Shown here in pieces: positions 53,104 through 62,040 of a DNA stretch of 64,000 nucleotides (the stretch's first letter is position 1; the number at the start of each line of letters is the position of its first letter). This DNA is from Aeromicrobium sp. Sec7.5. GTDB taxonomy: Bacteria > Actinomycetota > Actinomycetes > Propionibacteriales > Nocardioidaceae. The position numbers and the translations under genes were made by a program. Below the pieces are notes generated by a model, which saw only the letters and a program-made list of their open reading frames with translations, ran no database searches and was not told the origin of the DNA. The stretch is from NCBI RefSeq assembly GCF_036867135.1, contig NZ_JBAJIJ010000001.1, forward strand, positions 1,116,001-1,180,000. The letters run 5' to 3'.

Positions 53104-54881
53104 TGGCCACCACCACCGCCGCGTTCGACACCGGTGAGGCTCACGTCGAGCCGGGTCCCCAGATCGCGGGCAGGACACTGCCGCAGAAGATCATCACGTG
53201 CCTGACGACGACCGACCACAAGGTCATCGGCAACATGTACCTGGTCACGTCCTTCGCCTTCTTCATCATCGGCGGCGTCATGGCCCTGGTGATCCGCGCC
53301 GAGCTGGCCCGGCCTGGCACCACGTTCGTCGACGACGAGACGTACAACCAGCTCTTCACGATGCACGGCACGATCATGCTGCTGCTGTTCGCGACGCCAC
53401 TGTTCTTCGGGTTCGCGAACGTCATCATGCCGCTGCAGATCGGCGCTCCCGATGTCGCCTTCCCCCGGCTCAACATGTTCAGCTACTGGCTGTACCTGTT
53501 CGGTGCGCTCATCACGGTCTCGGGCTTCCTGGCGCCGACCGGGGCGGCGAGCTTCGGGTGGTTCGCCTACGCGCCGCTCTCGGACGGCGTGAACTCACCC
53601 GGTGTCGGTGGTGACCTGTGGGTCATGGGCCTGTACCTCGCCGGCATCGGCACGATCCTCGGCGCGGTCAACTTCGTGACGACGATCTTCTGCATGCGCG
53701 CCCCGGGCATGACGATGTTCCGGATGCCGATCTTCGTCTGGAACGCGCTCGTCACGAGCCTCCTGGCGTTGATCGCCTTCCCGATCTTCGGTGCGGCGCT
53801 CCTGGCGCTCGCTGCCGACCGCATGTTCGGTGCCCACGTGTTCGACGCCGCCAACGGCGGACCCATCATGTGGCAGCACCTGTTCTGGTTCTTCGGCCAC
53901 CCCGAGGTCTACATCCTCGCGCTGCCGTTCTTCGGCATCGTGACCGAGATCCTGCCGGTCTTCGCCCGCAAGCCCATCTTCGGTTACGTGGGGCTGGTCG
54001 GTGCCACCCTGATGATCGCGGCCCTGTCGGTCGCGGTGTGGGCCCACCACATGTACGTCACGGGTTCGGTCGACCTCGCGTTCTTCAGCTTCATGACGTT
54101 CCTGATCGCGGTGCCCACCGGGGTCAAGTTCTTCAACTGGATCGGCACGCTATGGGGGGGATCTCTGTCCTTCGACACCCCGCTGATCTTCTCGCTCGGC
54201 TTCCTCACGACCTTCCTCTTCGGTGGTCTGACGGGTGTCATCCTGGCCTCGCCGGCCCTCGACTTCCAGCTGTCGGACTCCTATTTCGTGGTCGCGCACT
54301 TCCACTACGTCGTGTTCGGCACGGTCGTGTTCGCGATGTTCGCGGGGTTCTACTACTGGTGGCCCAAGATGACCGGGCGCATGCTCGACGAGAAGCTCGG
54401 CAAGATCCACTTCTGGCTGCTGTTCATCGGTTTCCACCTGACGTTCCTCGTGCAGCACTGGCTGGGCGTCGAGGGCATGCCACGCCGGTACGTCGACTAC
54501 GCCCCGAGCGACGGCTTCACGACCCTGAACGAGATCTCCTCGGTCGGCGCGTTCCTGCTCGGCGCCTCCATGATCCCGTTCTTCCTCAACGTCTGGAAGT
54601 CGCGCAAGAGCCCGCTGGTCGGGCTCGACGACCCGTGGGGCTGGGGCCGGTCGCTGGAGTGGGCCACGAGCTCGCCCCCGCCGCGCCACAACTTCCACTC
54701 GTTGCCGCGCATCCGCTCCGAGAGCCCGGCGTTCGACCTGCACCACCCCGAGATCGCGGCGCTCGAGCTCCAGGACAACCCGGACGAGCAGTCGATCTTC
54801 GCCGATGCGCCCGACGTCGCGGGCAAGCCCGGCACCGAGGGCACGCCGAACAGCCCCACCTCGAACGACAGGGAGTCCTGA
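53103..54881 (+). CDS. ctaD: Cytochrome c oxidase subunit I
   Basis: 592 residues with 12 membrane helices. Heme a His in [13 protein letters not shown]; CuB ligands GHPEVYI and WAHHMYV; the heme pair VAHFHYV; K-pathway Lys in [10 protein letters not shown]. Proton pumping terminal oxidase core. Its C-terminal 70 residues are soluble and acidic. ATG overlaps the ctaC stop (TGATG); ctaF follows after 3 bp. In M. tuberculosis ctaD is elsewhere. Confidence 0.96.
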   Translation: MATTTAAFDTGEAHVEPGPQIAGRTLPQKIITCLTTTDHKVIGNMYLVTSFAFFIIGGVMALVIRAELARPGTTFVDDETYNQLFTMHGTIMLLLFATPLFFGFANVIMPLQIGAPDVAFPRLNMFSYWLYLFGALITVSGFLAPTGAASFGWFAYAPLSDGVNSPGVGGDLWVMGLYLAGIGTILGAVNFVTTIFCMRAPGMTMFRMPIFVWNALVTSLLALIAFPIFGAALLALAADRMFGAHVFDAANGGPIMWQHLFWFFGHPEVYILALPFFGIVTEILPVFARKPIFGYVGLVGATLMIAALSVAVWAHHMYVTGSVDLAFFSFMTFLIAVPTGVKFFNWIGTLWGGSLSFDTPLIFSLGFLTTFLFGGLTGVILASPALDFQLSDSYFVVAHFHYVVFGTVVFAMFAGFYYWWPKMTGRMLDEKLGKIHFWLLFIGFHLTFLVQHWLGVEGMPRRYVDYAPSDGFTTLNEISSVGAFLLGASMIPFFLNVWKSRKSPLVGLDDPWGWGRSLEWATSSPPPRHNFHSLPRIRSESPAFDLHHPEIAALELQDNPDEQSIFADAPDVAGKPGTEGTPNSPTSNDRES

Positions 54882-54884
54882 CCC

Positions 54885-55280
54885 ATGAAGGCCGAGCTCT
54901 GGACCATCGCGTCGTGTGGCATCTTCTTCGCGCTGATCACCCCGATCTACTGGGTGCTCACGAGTGACCCCACCGGTTCGGTGGCGCTGCTCATGACCAC
55001 GCTCCTCTGCGTGCTGATCGGGTTCTACCTGGCCGTCGTGGCCGGACAGATCCCGGAGCGACCCGAGGACCGCAGCGACGCCGAGATCATCGACGGCGCC
55101 GGCGAGCTCGGATTCTTCCCGGCCTCGAGCTGGTGGCCGCTGTTCGCTGGGCTGTCGTTCGCGACCGTCGTGCTGGGTGTCGTGTTCGGCTGGTGGCTCT
55201 TCATCATCGGCGTCGCGGTCGGAGCTGTGTCGCTCGTGGGCTGGGTCTTCGAGTTCTACCGCGGCGTGCACAAGCACTGA
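54885..55280 (+). CDS. ctaF: Cytochrome c oxidase subunit IV (actinobacterial CtaF)
   Basis: 131 residues, four membrane helices: IASCGIFFALITPIYWVL, LLCVLIGFYLAVVAGQIP and two more near the C-terminus. DAEIIDGAGELGFFPASSWW is typical of CtaF. Structural subunit in the bc1-aa3 supercomplex. Counterpart of Rv2199c. Confidence 0.92.
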   Translation: MKAELWTIASCGIFFALITPIYWVLTSDPTGSVALLMTTLLCVLIGFYLAVVAGQIPERPEDRSDAEIIDGAGELGFFPASSWWPLFAGLSFATVVLGVVFGWWLFIIGVAVGAVSLVGWVFEFYRGVHKH

Positions 55281-55312
55281 GCCGCCACCAGCACTGAGCC
55301 GTCCTGCGACAC

Positions 55313-55344
55313 CCGCCCGTCCGCACCTCGTGCATGGCGGGCGG
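55313..55344 (+). terminator. Hairpin after ctaF
   Basis: CCGCCCG (55313-55319) and CGGGCGG (55338-55344) close an 18-nt loop; TTCG follows. Likely ends the ctaCDF transcript. Confidence 0.55.
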
Positions 55345-55359
55345 TTCGCATCCGGCACG

Positions 55360-55365
55360 TAGCAT
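55360..55365 (+). promoter_or_regulatory. -10 box, leaderless L,D-transpeptidase gene
   Basis: TAGCAT ends 6 nt before the GTG at 55372. Confidence 0.65.
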
Positions 55366-55371
55366 GTACGG

Positions 55372-56616
55372 GTGAAGAAGCTACTCCTCGTCCTCCTGGC
55401 GGCCGTGCTCGTCCTGTCAGGCTGCACCGGCAACGGATCGAGCTCGAGCGACGACCAGGACTCGGCTGAGGCCGCCGTCCTCGCCGCGAACGTCGATGAC
55501 GCTGTGGCGGACGTCGACGTCGCGACCGTGGTCGAGGTGTCGCTGCAGCACGGCACCTTCGAGTCCGTGGCGCTCACGGCGGCCGACGGCAGCGTGATCG
55601 CGGGTGCCCCCGTCGAGGACGGTGGCAGCGATGCCGTGGACCCCGACGCCACGGGAAGCACCACCGAACCCTCGAGCGACGAGCAGGTCTCCGGCACGAC
55701 GTGGGCCGCCTCGGATCGGCTCGAGCCGGCCACCGCGTACACCCTGACGGCGACAGCGGTCGGCGACGACGGCGAGACCGTGGACCTCACGCGAACCTTC
55801 ACCTCGATGGCGGTGGCGGAGGACGACGAGATCTTCCCGTCGGTGGCCCCCCTGGCGGGTGAGACGGTCGGGGTCGGCATGCCGGTCGTGGTGCTGTTCG
55901 ACCACCCCGTCACCGATCGCGCGTCGTTCGAGACGCACATGTTCGTGGCCAGCACCCCGGCGCAGACCGGGAGCTGGTACTGGCTCAGCGACACCGAGGC
56001 CCACTGGCGGCCGCAGGAGTACTGGCAGGCGGGCACCTCGGTGCAGGTGCAGCTAGACCTCAACAGCGTGCCCGGCGGCGACGGCCGCTACGGACAGGAG
56101 AGTCGCGTCATCGACTTCGCGGTCGGCAGCTCCAACATCTTCACCGTCGACATCACGGCTCACACGATGTCGGTCGAGCGCGACGGCCAGGCGGCCGGTA
56201 CCTACCCCGTCACGACCGGCGACTCGAGCCACCGCACACGGGGTGGCACGAAGATCATCATGGAGAAGCACGAGTCGATCGACATGGATGCCGCCACGAC
56301 CGGCGTCGACAGCAGCGACCCGAACTACTACCGCGTCGAGGGCGTCCGGTGGGCCATGCGCCTGACGTACTCGGGGGAATTCATCCACGCGGCTCCCTGG
56401 TCGGTCGGCCAGCAGGGCCGCGCCAACGTCAGCCACGGCTGCGTCGGCATGAGCACCGAGAACGCCGGACAGGTCTTCTCGAACGCCCTGCGCGGTGACG
56501 TGGTCAACTTCGTGAACGGGTCCCGCGCGCTCGAGCCGGGCAACGGGTGGACCGACTGGAACGTGTCGTGGGACCAGTACCAGCAGGGCTCCGCCCTCTA
56601 CCAGGCTCCCGCCTGA
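55372..56616 (+). CDS. L,D-transpeptidase lipoprotein (YkuD)
   Basis: 414 residues. Signal peptide with lipobox VLVLSGC (Cys20), then a Ser/Asp-rich linker, two Ig-like beta domains (about 50-270) as in Mycobacterium Ldt proteins, and the YkuD catalytic domain (about 260-390) with HAAPWSVGQQGRANVSHGCV, where the Cys in SHGC is the nucleophile. It makes 3-3 peptidoglycan cross-links outside the cell. GTG at 55372. Not a member of the respiratory unit, though it sits between its genes. Confidence 0.92.
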   Translation: MKKLLLVLLAAVLVLSGCTGNGSSSSDDQDSAEAAVLAANVDDAVADVDVATVVEVSLQHGTFESVALTAADGSVIAGAPVEDGGSDAVDPDATGSTTEPSSDEQVSGTTWAASDRLEPATAYTLTATAVGDDGETVDLTRTFTSMAVAEDDEIFPSVAPLAGETVGVGMPVVVLFDHPVTDRASFETHMFVASTPAQTGSWYWLSDTEAHWRPQEYWQAGTSVQVQLDLNSVPGGDGRYGQESRVIDFAVGSSNIFTVDITAHTMSVERDGQAAGTYPVTTGDSSHRTRGGTKIIMEKHESIDMDAATTGVDSSDPNYYRVEGVRWAMRLTYSGEFIHAAPWSVGQQGRANVSHGCVGMSTENAGQVFSNALRGDVVNFVNGSRALEPGNGWTDWNVSWDQYQQGSALYQAPA

Positions 56617-56710
56617 CGGTTCCCGCCCCGGTGCGGTGAGCCCGGGCCCATTCGCGTCCGTGGGATGGGTCCTAGCCGTACCCACAGTGCAAGGGCTTCG
56701 GCGCGGGAGG

Positions 56711-57110
56711 TGTGGCCAGTGGAAGATCTGTCGATCGGCCTGCTCGACCTGTGGTGACCCCGTGGGCGGCGAAGAACTCCCCGGCCAGTCGCGTGTGGTC
56801 GTCGACGGCCGCGTGGACGGCGCAGAACCCGATGCCGCCGGCCTCGGACGCCTTCGCTGCGTTGGTGCGCTTTCCAGCCGCCGTCGTCAGGGATCCGGCC
56901 GGCGTTCGTGAGGTCGATGTAAATCAGATCGCCCGCGATCTCGCGCTCGCAGCGGCGGGTCGTGGCCTTCGAGGCGCGGATGACGTGATGCGGACGCGGC
57001 GACCGGACCGGTCTGGCCCTCGGCGCGGAACCGAGTGGCCCACCGGCTCGCACACTGACGACCCGATCGTCACCACCGTGCCCGCCGAGTACATCTGGTT
57101 CACCGCCGGA
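56711..57110 (-). pseudogene. IS481-family transposase remnant
   Basis: On the minus strand pieces of an IS481 transposase can be read in three frames: ASRWATRFRAEGQTGPV (HTH region), EREIAGDLIYIDLTNAGRIP (first catalytic Asp), then AAVDDHTRLAGEFFAAHGV. These are typical DDE segments of IS481, interrupted by frameshifts and deletions. No complete frame or ends remain. Open frames on the plus strand are shadows. Confidence 0.7.
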
Positions 57111-57136
57111 GGTGGTGGGGGCACTCACCGCCCGCA

Positions 57137-57180
57137 ACGCCGAAGCCCGGCCCCCGCAGTGGGGAGCCGGGCTTCGGCGT
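57137..57180 (-). terminator. Terminator of qcrCAB
   Basis: CGCCGAAGCCCGGC and GCCGGGCTTCGGCG form a perfect 14-bp stem, with CCCC/GGGG inside the loop, 17 nt past the qcrB stop. Confidence 0.8.
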
Positions 57181-57196
57181 GTGTTGCTGGTAACCG

Positions 57197-58900
57197 TCAG
57201 TGCGACTTGGGCACACCGGCGTCCGAGACGCCGCCGAACTCGTCGCCCCGGTTGCTCGGGTGACCGTCGAAGTGCGACAGGTGCTCCTCGGCGTGGTGCA
57301 CGTCGTCGACCGTGGGCTTGTCGAGCACGCCCTGGTAGTAGAAGTTCCGCAGGCGGGCCCGCAGACGCTCCTTGCGACCTTCCTGGTTCTCGACACCGTT
57401 CTCGTCGAGCAGCGCAGCACCCTCCAGCTGGGGCAGACGCTGACGCGCCGTGAGCTCGTACTGCGTCGCGGCCGGCAGGGGAGCGTGGCGCTCGGCGTAG
57501 CCGCCCGAGGGCGATCGCTCGATGACACCGGTCTCGTAGCCGTGCAGCACGTTGTCGTGGTCGCGGTGCTGCAGACCGATGCAGATCCGGCGCACGATCA
57601 GGAACGCGATGACCGGGAACAGGAAGAACCCGACCCGGAAGATCCGCGTGAGCGTGTAGATGTCGAGGCCGAACTGCGTCGCGATGATGTCGTTGCCACC
57701 CGCGGCCCAGCCGACGCCGTACATCGTCATGGCGGCGACACCGAGTGCCGTGCGCGTCGGCGCGTCACGAGGACGCTCGAGCAGGTGGTGCTCACGGTCG
57801 TCCTGCGTGATCCAACGCTCGATGAACGGCCACAGGGCCAGGGCCGTGAACAGCAGGCCCAGACCACCCATGCCCGGGATCACGACGTTCCAGCTGAAGG
57901 TCCAGCCGAAGATCGTGCTCTCCCAGCCCGGCATCAGACGCACCAGGCCCTCGGAGAAGCCCATGTACCAGTCAGGCTGCGAACCGGCCGTGACCTCGGA
58001 CGGGTTGTAGGGGCCGTACGCCCAGACCGGGTTGATCTGGATGATCGCGCTGAACAGGGCCGTGAAGCCGAAGACGACGAAGAAGAAGCCGCCGGCCTTG
58101 GCCGCGTACACCGGGAGCATCGGGTAGCCGACGACGTTCTCGTTGGTGCGTCCGGGCCCGGGCCACTGCGTGTGCTTGTGGTAGACGAGCAGCAGCATGT
58201 GGGCCGCGATCAACCCCAGCAGCAGGGCCGGGATCAGCAGGATGTGCGCCATGTAGAGGCGCGGGATGATCAGCTCGCCGGGGAACTCGTCGCCGAACAC
58301 GAAGAACTCCACGTAGGAGCCGACGAACGGGATCGACCGGATCAGGCCGTCGACGAAGCGAAGACCCGTGCCCGAGAGCAGGTCGTCGGGCAGCGAGTAG
58401 CCCGCGAATCCCTCGATCATGCCGAGCGCGATCAGGCCGACACCGATGAGCCAGTTGACCTCACGCGGCTTGCGGTACGCGCCCGTGAAGAACACGCGCA
58501 GCATGTGCACGATCATCGAGGCGATGAACAGCGCGGCCGCCCAGTGGTGGATCTGCCGCATCAGCAGACCGCCGCGGATGTCGAAGGAGATGTCGAGGGT
58601 CGAGGCGTAGGCCTGCGACATCTCGATGCCCTTGAGCGGCTCGTACGAGCCGTTGTAGATCGTCTCGCCCATGCTGGGCTGGTACCAGAAGGTCAGGAAG
58701 GTGCCGGTGATCAGCAGGATCACGAAGCTCCACAGCGCGATCTCACCGAGCATGAACGACCAGTGCTCGGGGAAGATCTTGCGCATGTTCTTGCGCGCGA
58801 TGCCGGCGACGCCGAGGCGGTCGTCGATCCAGCCCACGGGGCCGGCAGCCTTCTTGCCGCCCTTCGTGTCCTGGATGGGGGTGTAGGTGTCAGTCGCCAT
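57197..58900 (-). CDS. qcrB: Cytochrome bc1 complex cytochrome b subunit
   Basis: 567 residues. Eight helices in the b-type core: heme His in RQIHHWAAALF and HMLLLVYHKH; the Qo motif PDWYMGFSEG (PDWY). Compared with mitochondrial cytochrome b it has the long actinobacterial C-terminal extension (about 420-567), acidic and with HFDGHPSNRGDEFG. Oxidises menaquinol. ATG overlaps the qcrA stop (TAATG). Confidence 0.95.
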   Translation of the reverse strand: MATDTYTPIQDTKGGKKAAGPVGWIDDRLGVAGIARKNMRKIFPEHWSFMLGEIALWSFVILLITGTFLTFWYQPSMGETIYNGSYEPLKGIEMSQAYASTLDISFDIRGGLLMRQIHHWAAALFIASMIVHMLRVFFTGAYRKPREVNWLIGVGLIALGMIEGFAGYSLPDDLLSGTGLRFVDGLIRSIPFVGSYVEFFVFGDEFPGELIIPRLYMAHILLIPALLLGLIAAHMLLLVYHKHTQWPGPGRTNENVVGYPMLPVYAAKAGGFFFVVFGFTALFSAIIQINPVWAYGPYNPSEVTAGSQPDWYMGFSEGLVRLMPGWESTIFGWTFSWNVVIPGMGGLGLLFTALALWPFIERWITQDDREHHLLERPRDAPTRTALGVAAMTMYGVGWAAGGNDIIATQFGLDIYTLTRIFRVGFFLFPVIAFLIVRRICIGLQHRDHDNVLHGYETGVIERSPSGGYAERHAPLPAATQYELTARQRLPQLEGAALLDENGVENQEGRKERLRARLRNFYYQGVLDKPTVDDVHHAEEHLSHFDGHPSNRGDEFGGVSDAGVPKSH

Positions 58901-59973
58901 TACGCACCGTCCCGGTCATTTTCCTGGTCGAGCTTCTTCTGGTCTCGCGCCAACTCGGGGTAGCTCGGCGCCACGATCTCGGGGAAGTCGCTCATCGCGA
59001 TGATGTAGCCCTGCTCGTCCAGGCCCAGGGGCAGCTGGGGGAGCGGGCGGTGCGCCGGGCCGAAGATGACCTTGCCGTTGTCGGCGAGGTCGAAGGTGGA
59101 CTGGTGGCACGGGCAGAGCAGGTGGTGCGTCTGCTGCTCCCAGAGCGAGATCGGGCATCCGACGTGGGTGCAGATCTTGGAGTAGCAGAGGATGCCGTCG
59201 ATGCCCCAGTTGGCCTTCTCGGCATCCGGGGTGATGTCGGCGGGGCGCATGCGCACCACCACGACGGCAGCCTTGGCCTTGGCGGCGAGGAGCTCGTGAC
59301 CGTGGATCTCGGCCTCTTCCTCGCCCTCGGCGGGGAAGAACACGGCGGGCTCGCCGTTGATGAGCTGGCCGACCTCGATGTCGGACGGCCGCAGGGGCAG
59401 CCCGGAGATGTCGTTGACGACCCGCATGCCCTTCTTCCAGACCGTCTGGGCCTGGCCGTACGGGAGCGGACCGAGGTCACGCAGCAGGAAGACGCCCGGC
59501 AGGGCCAGCGCGCCGACGGCGCCGAGGAGCGAGTTGCGGATGAGCGGTCGGCGACCGATCTGCGACTCCTTGATGCCGGCGTTGAGGTCGTCGAGCACCG
59601 CCATGCGGTCGTCGTCGGAGGACTTGGCCGGATGGCGCATCTCGACCATCTCGTGGTCCTGCATGATCTTCTTGGCCCACTGGATGATGCCGATGCCGAT
59701 CAGCAGCAGCGCACCGCCCAGGGTGGCGCCGAGGGCGAAGTTCTGGGCGGACCAGCCGAGGAACGTGGTCTCGAAGTCGACCGTGACGTACGCGACGCAG
59801 AAGCCGATCGCCAGGAGCGTCGCGACCCCGAACATCAACGAGATCTGACGCTCGGTGCGACGGGCCTGGGCCTCGTCGACGTCGGTGACGCGGTAGTGGT
59901 GCTCCGGGAGTCCCGGGTCGGCGATGGGCTCGGCGACCGGGAGGTTCGAACCGTGCGTGTCGAGCTCGCTCAC
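58900..59973 (-). CDS. qcrA: Cytochrome bc1 complex Rieske iron-sulfur subunit
   Basis: 357 residues. Three N-terminal helices (about 45-105 and 150-170), an actinobacterial feature, then the Rieske fold with CTHVGCPIS and CPCHQSTFDL, where Cys and His ligands hold the [2Fe-2S] centre. Transfers electrons from quinol to QcrC. The GTG at 59973 overlaps the qcrC stop (GTGA). Confidence 0.95.
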   Translation of the reverse strand: MSELDTHGSNLPVAEPIADPGLPEHHYRVTDVDEAQARRTERQISLMFGVATLLAIGFCVAYVTVDFETTFLGWSAQNFALGATLGGALLLIGIGIIQWAKKIMQDHEMVEMRHPAKSSDDDRMAVLDDLNAGIKESQIGRRPLIRNSLLGAVGALALPGVFLLRDLGPLPYGQAQTVWKKGMRVVNDISGLPLRPSDIEVGQLINGEPAVFFPAEGEEEAEIHGHELLAAKAKAAVVVVRMRPADITPDAEKANWGIDGILCYSKICTHVGCPISLWEQQTHHLLCPCHQSTFDLADNGKVIFGPAHRPLPQLPLGLDEQGYIIAMSDFPEIVAPSYPELARDQKKLDQENDRDGA

Positions 59974-60824
59974 TGCTGGGCCCCCTTCGGCTTCTTGGTG
60001 GAACGGGTGCCGTGCGCCGCGATCCAGATCGCGAAGCCGACGAGACCGCCGATGCCGAACAGCCAGGTCCAGACGCCGTCGGCCACGGGGCCGATGCCGC
60101 CGCCGCCGAAGCCGCCGTAGTTGGGCTGGTCCTGGACGGCCTTGATGTAGGCGATGACCGCGCGCTTGTCCTCGGGCGTGATGACGTCGTCGGAGAAGAC
60201 CGGCATCTGCTGCGGGCCGGTCTGCATGGCCTCGTAGATGTGCTTGGCGCTGACGCCCTCGAGCGTGGGGGCGTAGCGACCGTCAGGCAGGGCACCGCCG
60301 GCGCCGACGGAGTTGTGGCACGCGGTGCAGTTGGTACGGAAGAACTCGCCACCGAGGCTGATCTCGTCGGCCGAGGCGTCCTCGACGTCGAGGTACTCGT
60401 CCTCCGGGATGGCCGGACCGGGTGCCAGCGAGGCGATGTAGGCAGCGAGCTGCTTGGTCTCCTCGTCGTTGTACTCGGGGGTCTTGCGGGGCGCCTGCGG
60501 GGCGCTCTGGGCCATCGGCATGCGGCCCGTGCCGACCTGGAAGTCGACCGCGGCCGCTCCGACGCCGATCAGTGACGGGCCGTAGTTGCCACCGCTGCTG
60601 GTGATGATGCCCTCGGCGTTCTGGCCGTGGCAGCTCGCGCAGCCGATGACGAACAGCTCGCGTCCGGCCTCGATGTCGTCGAGCGAGGACGTGTCGGCCG
60701 TGGCTCCCTTGGGGGCGAACGCCATGTAGAGCACGGCGGCGATACCCAGCGCTCCCAGGATCACGAAGACGCCGGCCAGTGGATGCCGTCGCCGGGTCGA
60801 CAAGGTGCGCACCGGGTACCTCAC
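59970..60824 (-). CDS. qcrC: Cytochrome bc1 complex diheme cytochrome c subunit
   Basis: 284 residues. An N-terminal anchor (about 16-37), two heme c sites: CASCHGQ and CTACHNS, with Met ligands in MPMAQ and MPVF, and a C-terminal helix (about 250-270). Links bc1 to aa3 oxidase directly. The GTG at 60824 is used; the GTG at 60812 is possible. A 36-bp tandem repeat lies just upstream. Confidence 0.94.
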   Translation of the reverse strand: MRYPVRTLSTRRRHPLAGVFVILGALGIAAVLYMAFAPKGATADTSSLDDIEAGRELFVIGCASCHGQNAEGIITSSGGNYGPSLIGVGAAAVDFQVGTGRMPMAQSAPQAPRKTPEYNDEETKQLAAYIASLAPGPAIPEDEYLDVEDASADEISLGGEFFRTNCTACHNSVGAGGALPDGRYAPTLEGVSAKHIYEAMQTGPQQMPVFSDDVITPEDKRAVIAYIKAVQDQPNYGGFGGGGIGPVADGVWTWLFGIGGLVGFAIWIAAHGTRSTKKPKGAQQ

Positions 60825-60827
60825 TTC

Positions 60828-60908
60828 GATGTCGTGACTACTACGGGATGTCGTTGGCTACAGAGTAACCGCACTACTACAGGATGTCGTTGGCTACAGC
60901 GTAGCCGC
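60828..60908. repeat. 36-bp tandem repeat upstream of qcrC
   Basis: Units at 60837-60872 and 60873-60908 differ at 3 of 36 positions. Each has ACTACTAC, GATGTCGT and GGCTACAGnGTAnCC (a 6-3-6 dyad). A third GATGTCGT is at 60828-60835. It fills the gap between qcrC and ctaE and may hold regulator sites or a promoter for qcrCAB. Confidence 0.75.
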
Positions 60909-60943
60909 GCGCGGGCACAGAAATGGGGTTAGGTGAGCCTTGC

Positions 60944-61582
60944 TCACTGCAGGATGTAGATGGAGGCGAAGAGCGCCACCCACACCACGTCCACGAAGTG
61001 CCAGTAGTACGACACGACGATCGCGCTGATCGCCTGCTCGTGGGTGAACTTGCGTGTCACGAAGGTGCGTCCGATGACCAGGAGGAAGGCCATCAAGCCG
61101 GCGACGACGTGGATGCCGTGGAAGCCGGTCGCGAGGTAGAAGAGGCTGCCGTAGGCCGACGACGAGAGCGTCAGGCCCTCGTGGATGAGCTCGGCGTACT
61201 CGGTGGCCTGACCGCCCACGAAGATCGCGCCCATGATGAACGAGAGGGTGAACCACTCGCGCATGCCCCACTCGCGGACGTTGAGCAGACCGGCGCTGCG
61301 CCCGGCCTTGCCGCGTGCCGCGGCGAAGACGCCGAGCTGGCACGTGACCGAGGACGCCACCAGGATCGAGGTGTTCGTCGCCGCGAACGGGAAGTTCAGC
61401 AGCTCGGTCTCCTGGGCCCACAGCTCAGGGGTGACGTTGCGGACCGTGAAGTACGCGGCGAACAACGCCGCGAAGAACAGCAGGTCGCTGGCCAGCCAGA
61501 TGATCGTGCCGACCGTCACCATGGACGGGCGGCCTTCCTGGCCGTGAAGTCGGGACGCGGGGATCGCGGAAGTAGTCGCCAC
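60944..61582 (-). CDS. ctaE: Cytochrome c oxidase subunit III
   Basis: 212 residues, seven helices. [57 protein letters not shown] and [20 protein letters not shown] are the subunit III hallmarks. Starts at the GTG at 61582, 6 nt behind CATAAT. qcrC begins 119 bp downstream with the tandem repeat between. Confidence 0.94.
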   Translation of the reverse strand: MATTSAIPASRLHGQEGRPSMVTVGTIIWLASDLLFFAALFAAYFTVRNVTPELWAQETELLNFPFAATNTSILVASSVTCQLGVFAAARGKAGRSAGLLNVREWGMREWFTLSFIMGAIFVGGQATEYAELIHEGLTLSSSAYGSLFYLATGFHGIHVVAGLMAFLLVIGRTFVTRKFTHEQAISAIVVSYYWHFVDVVWVALFASIYILQ

Positions 61583-61588
61583 GCGTTC

Positions 61589-61594
61589 ATTATG
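61589..61594 (-). promoter_or_regulatory. -10 box, leaderless ctaE
   Basis: Minus strand CATAAT ends 6 nt before the GTG at 61582; abuts the opposite -10 box. Confidence 0.6.
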
Positions 61595-61600
61595 TACGAT
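61595..61600 (+). promoter_or_regulatory. -10 box, leaderless receiver-like gene
   Basis: TACGAT ends 6 nt before the GTG at 61607; abuts the ctaE -10 box, back to back. Confidence 0.6.
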
Positions 61601-61606
61601 CCGAAC

Positions 61607-62023
61607 GTGTCCAGTGACCGCCCCCTGCGTGTCCTCGTCTACAGCGACGACCGCGACGTCCGTCAAGCCGTGCTGCGCGCCCTGGGACCCCGGCCCCACC
61701 CCGATCTCCCGCCCCTGGAATTCGTGGAGGTCGCGACGCAGCCCGTCGTGCTGCAGCACCTCGACGAGACCCGGGCGTCCGAACGGATCGATCTGGTGAT
61801 CCTCGACGGCGAGTCGGTCCCGGTCGGTGGGCTCGGCATCGCGCGCCAGATCAAGGACGAGATCTTCCGGGCGCCGCCCGTCGTGGTCGTCACGGGTCGC
61901 CCCGGCGACGTCTGGCTCGCGCACTGGTCGCGCGCCGACGCCGTCGCGAGCCATCCGATCGATCCGCTGACGTTCGCGGAGACGGTCATCGGCGTCGTCC
62001 GCGACGTCGTCGCCAGCGGCTGA
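61607..62023 (+). CDS. Receiver-like (response regulator fold) protein without output domain
   Basis: 138 residues. [14 protein letters not shown] has the acidic patch, IDLVILDGE the possible phospho-Asp and [10 protein letters not shown] the Thr. The expected Lys is replaced: [11 protein letters not shown], with His at the place of Lys in the usual SKPF. It is therefore probably a degenerate receiver that is not phosphorylated normally. No DNA-binding domain. GTG at 61607. Lies between ctaE and trpD, with a promoter back-to-back with ctaE. Confidence 0.7.
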   Translation: MSSDRPLRVLVYSDDRDVRQAVLRALGPRPHPDLPPLEFVEVATQPVVLQHLDETRASERIDLVILDGESVPVGGLGIARQIKDEIFRAPPVVVVTGRPGDVWLAHWSRADAVASHPIDPLTFAETVIGVVRDVVASG

Positions 62024-62040
62024 TACGGCAGGCTGGGCCC

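Noticed and set aside
56712..57263. Plus-strand frame of 183 codons after the L,D-transpeptidase gene
   Set aside because: Its opposite strand carries recognisable IS481 transposase pieces, so this is a shadow.
57200..58963. Plus-strand frame of 587 codons over qcrB
   Set aside because: Antisense to a clear cytochrome b gene; no known domain.
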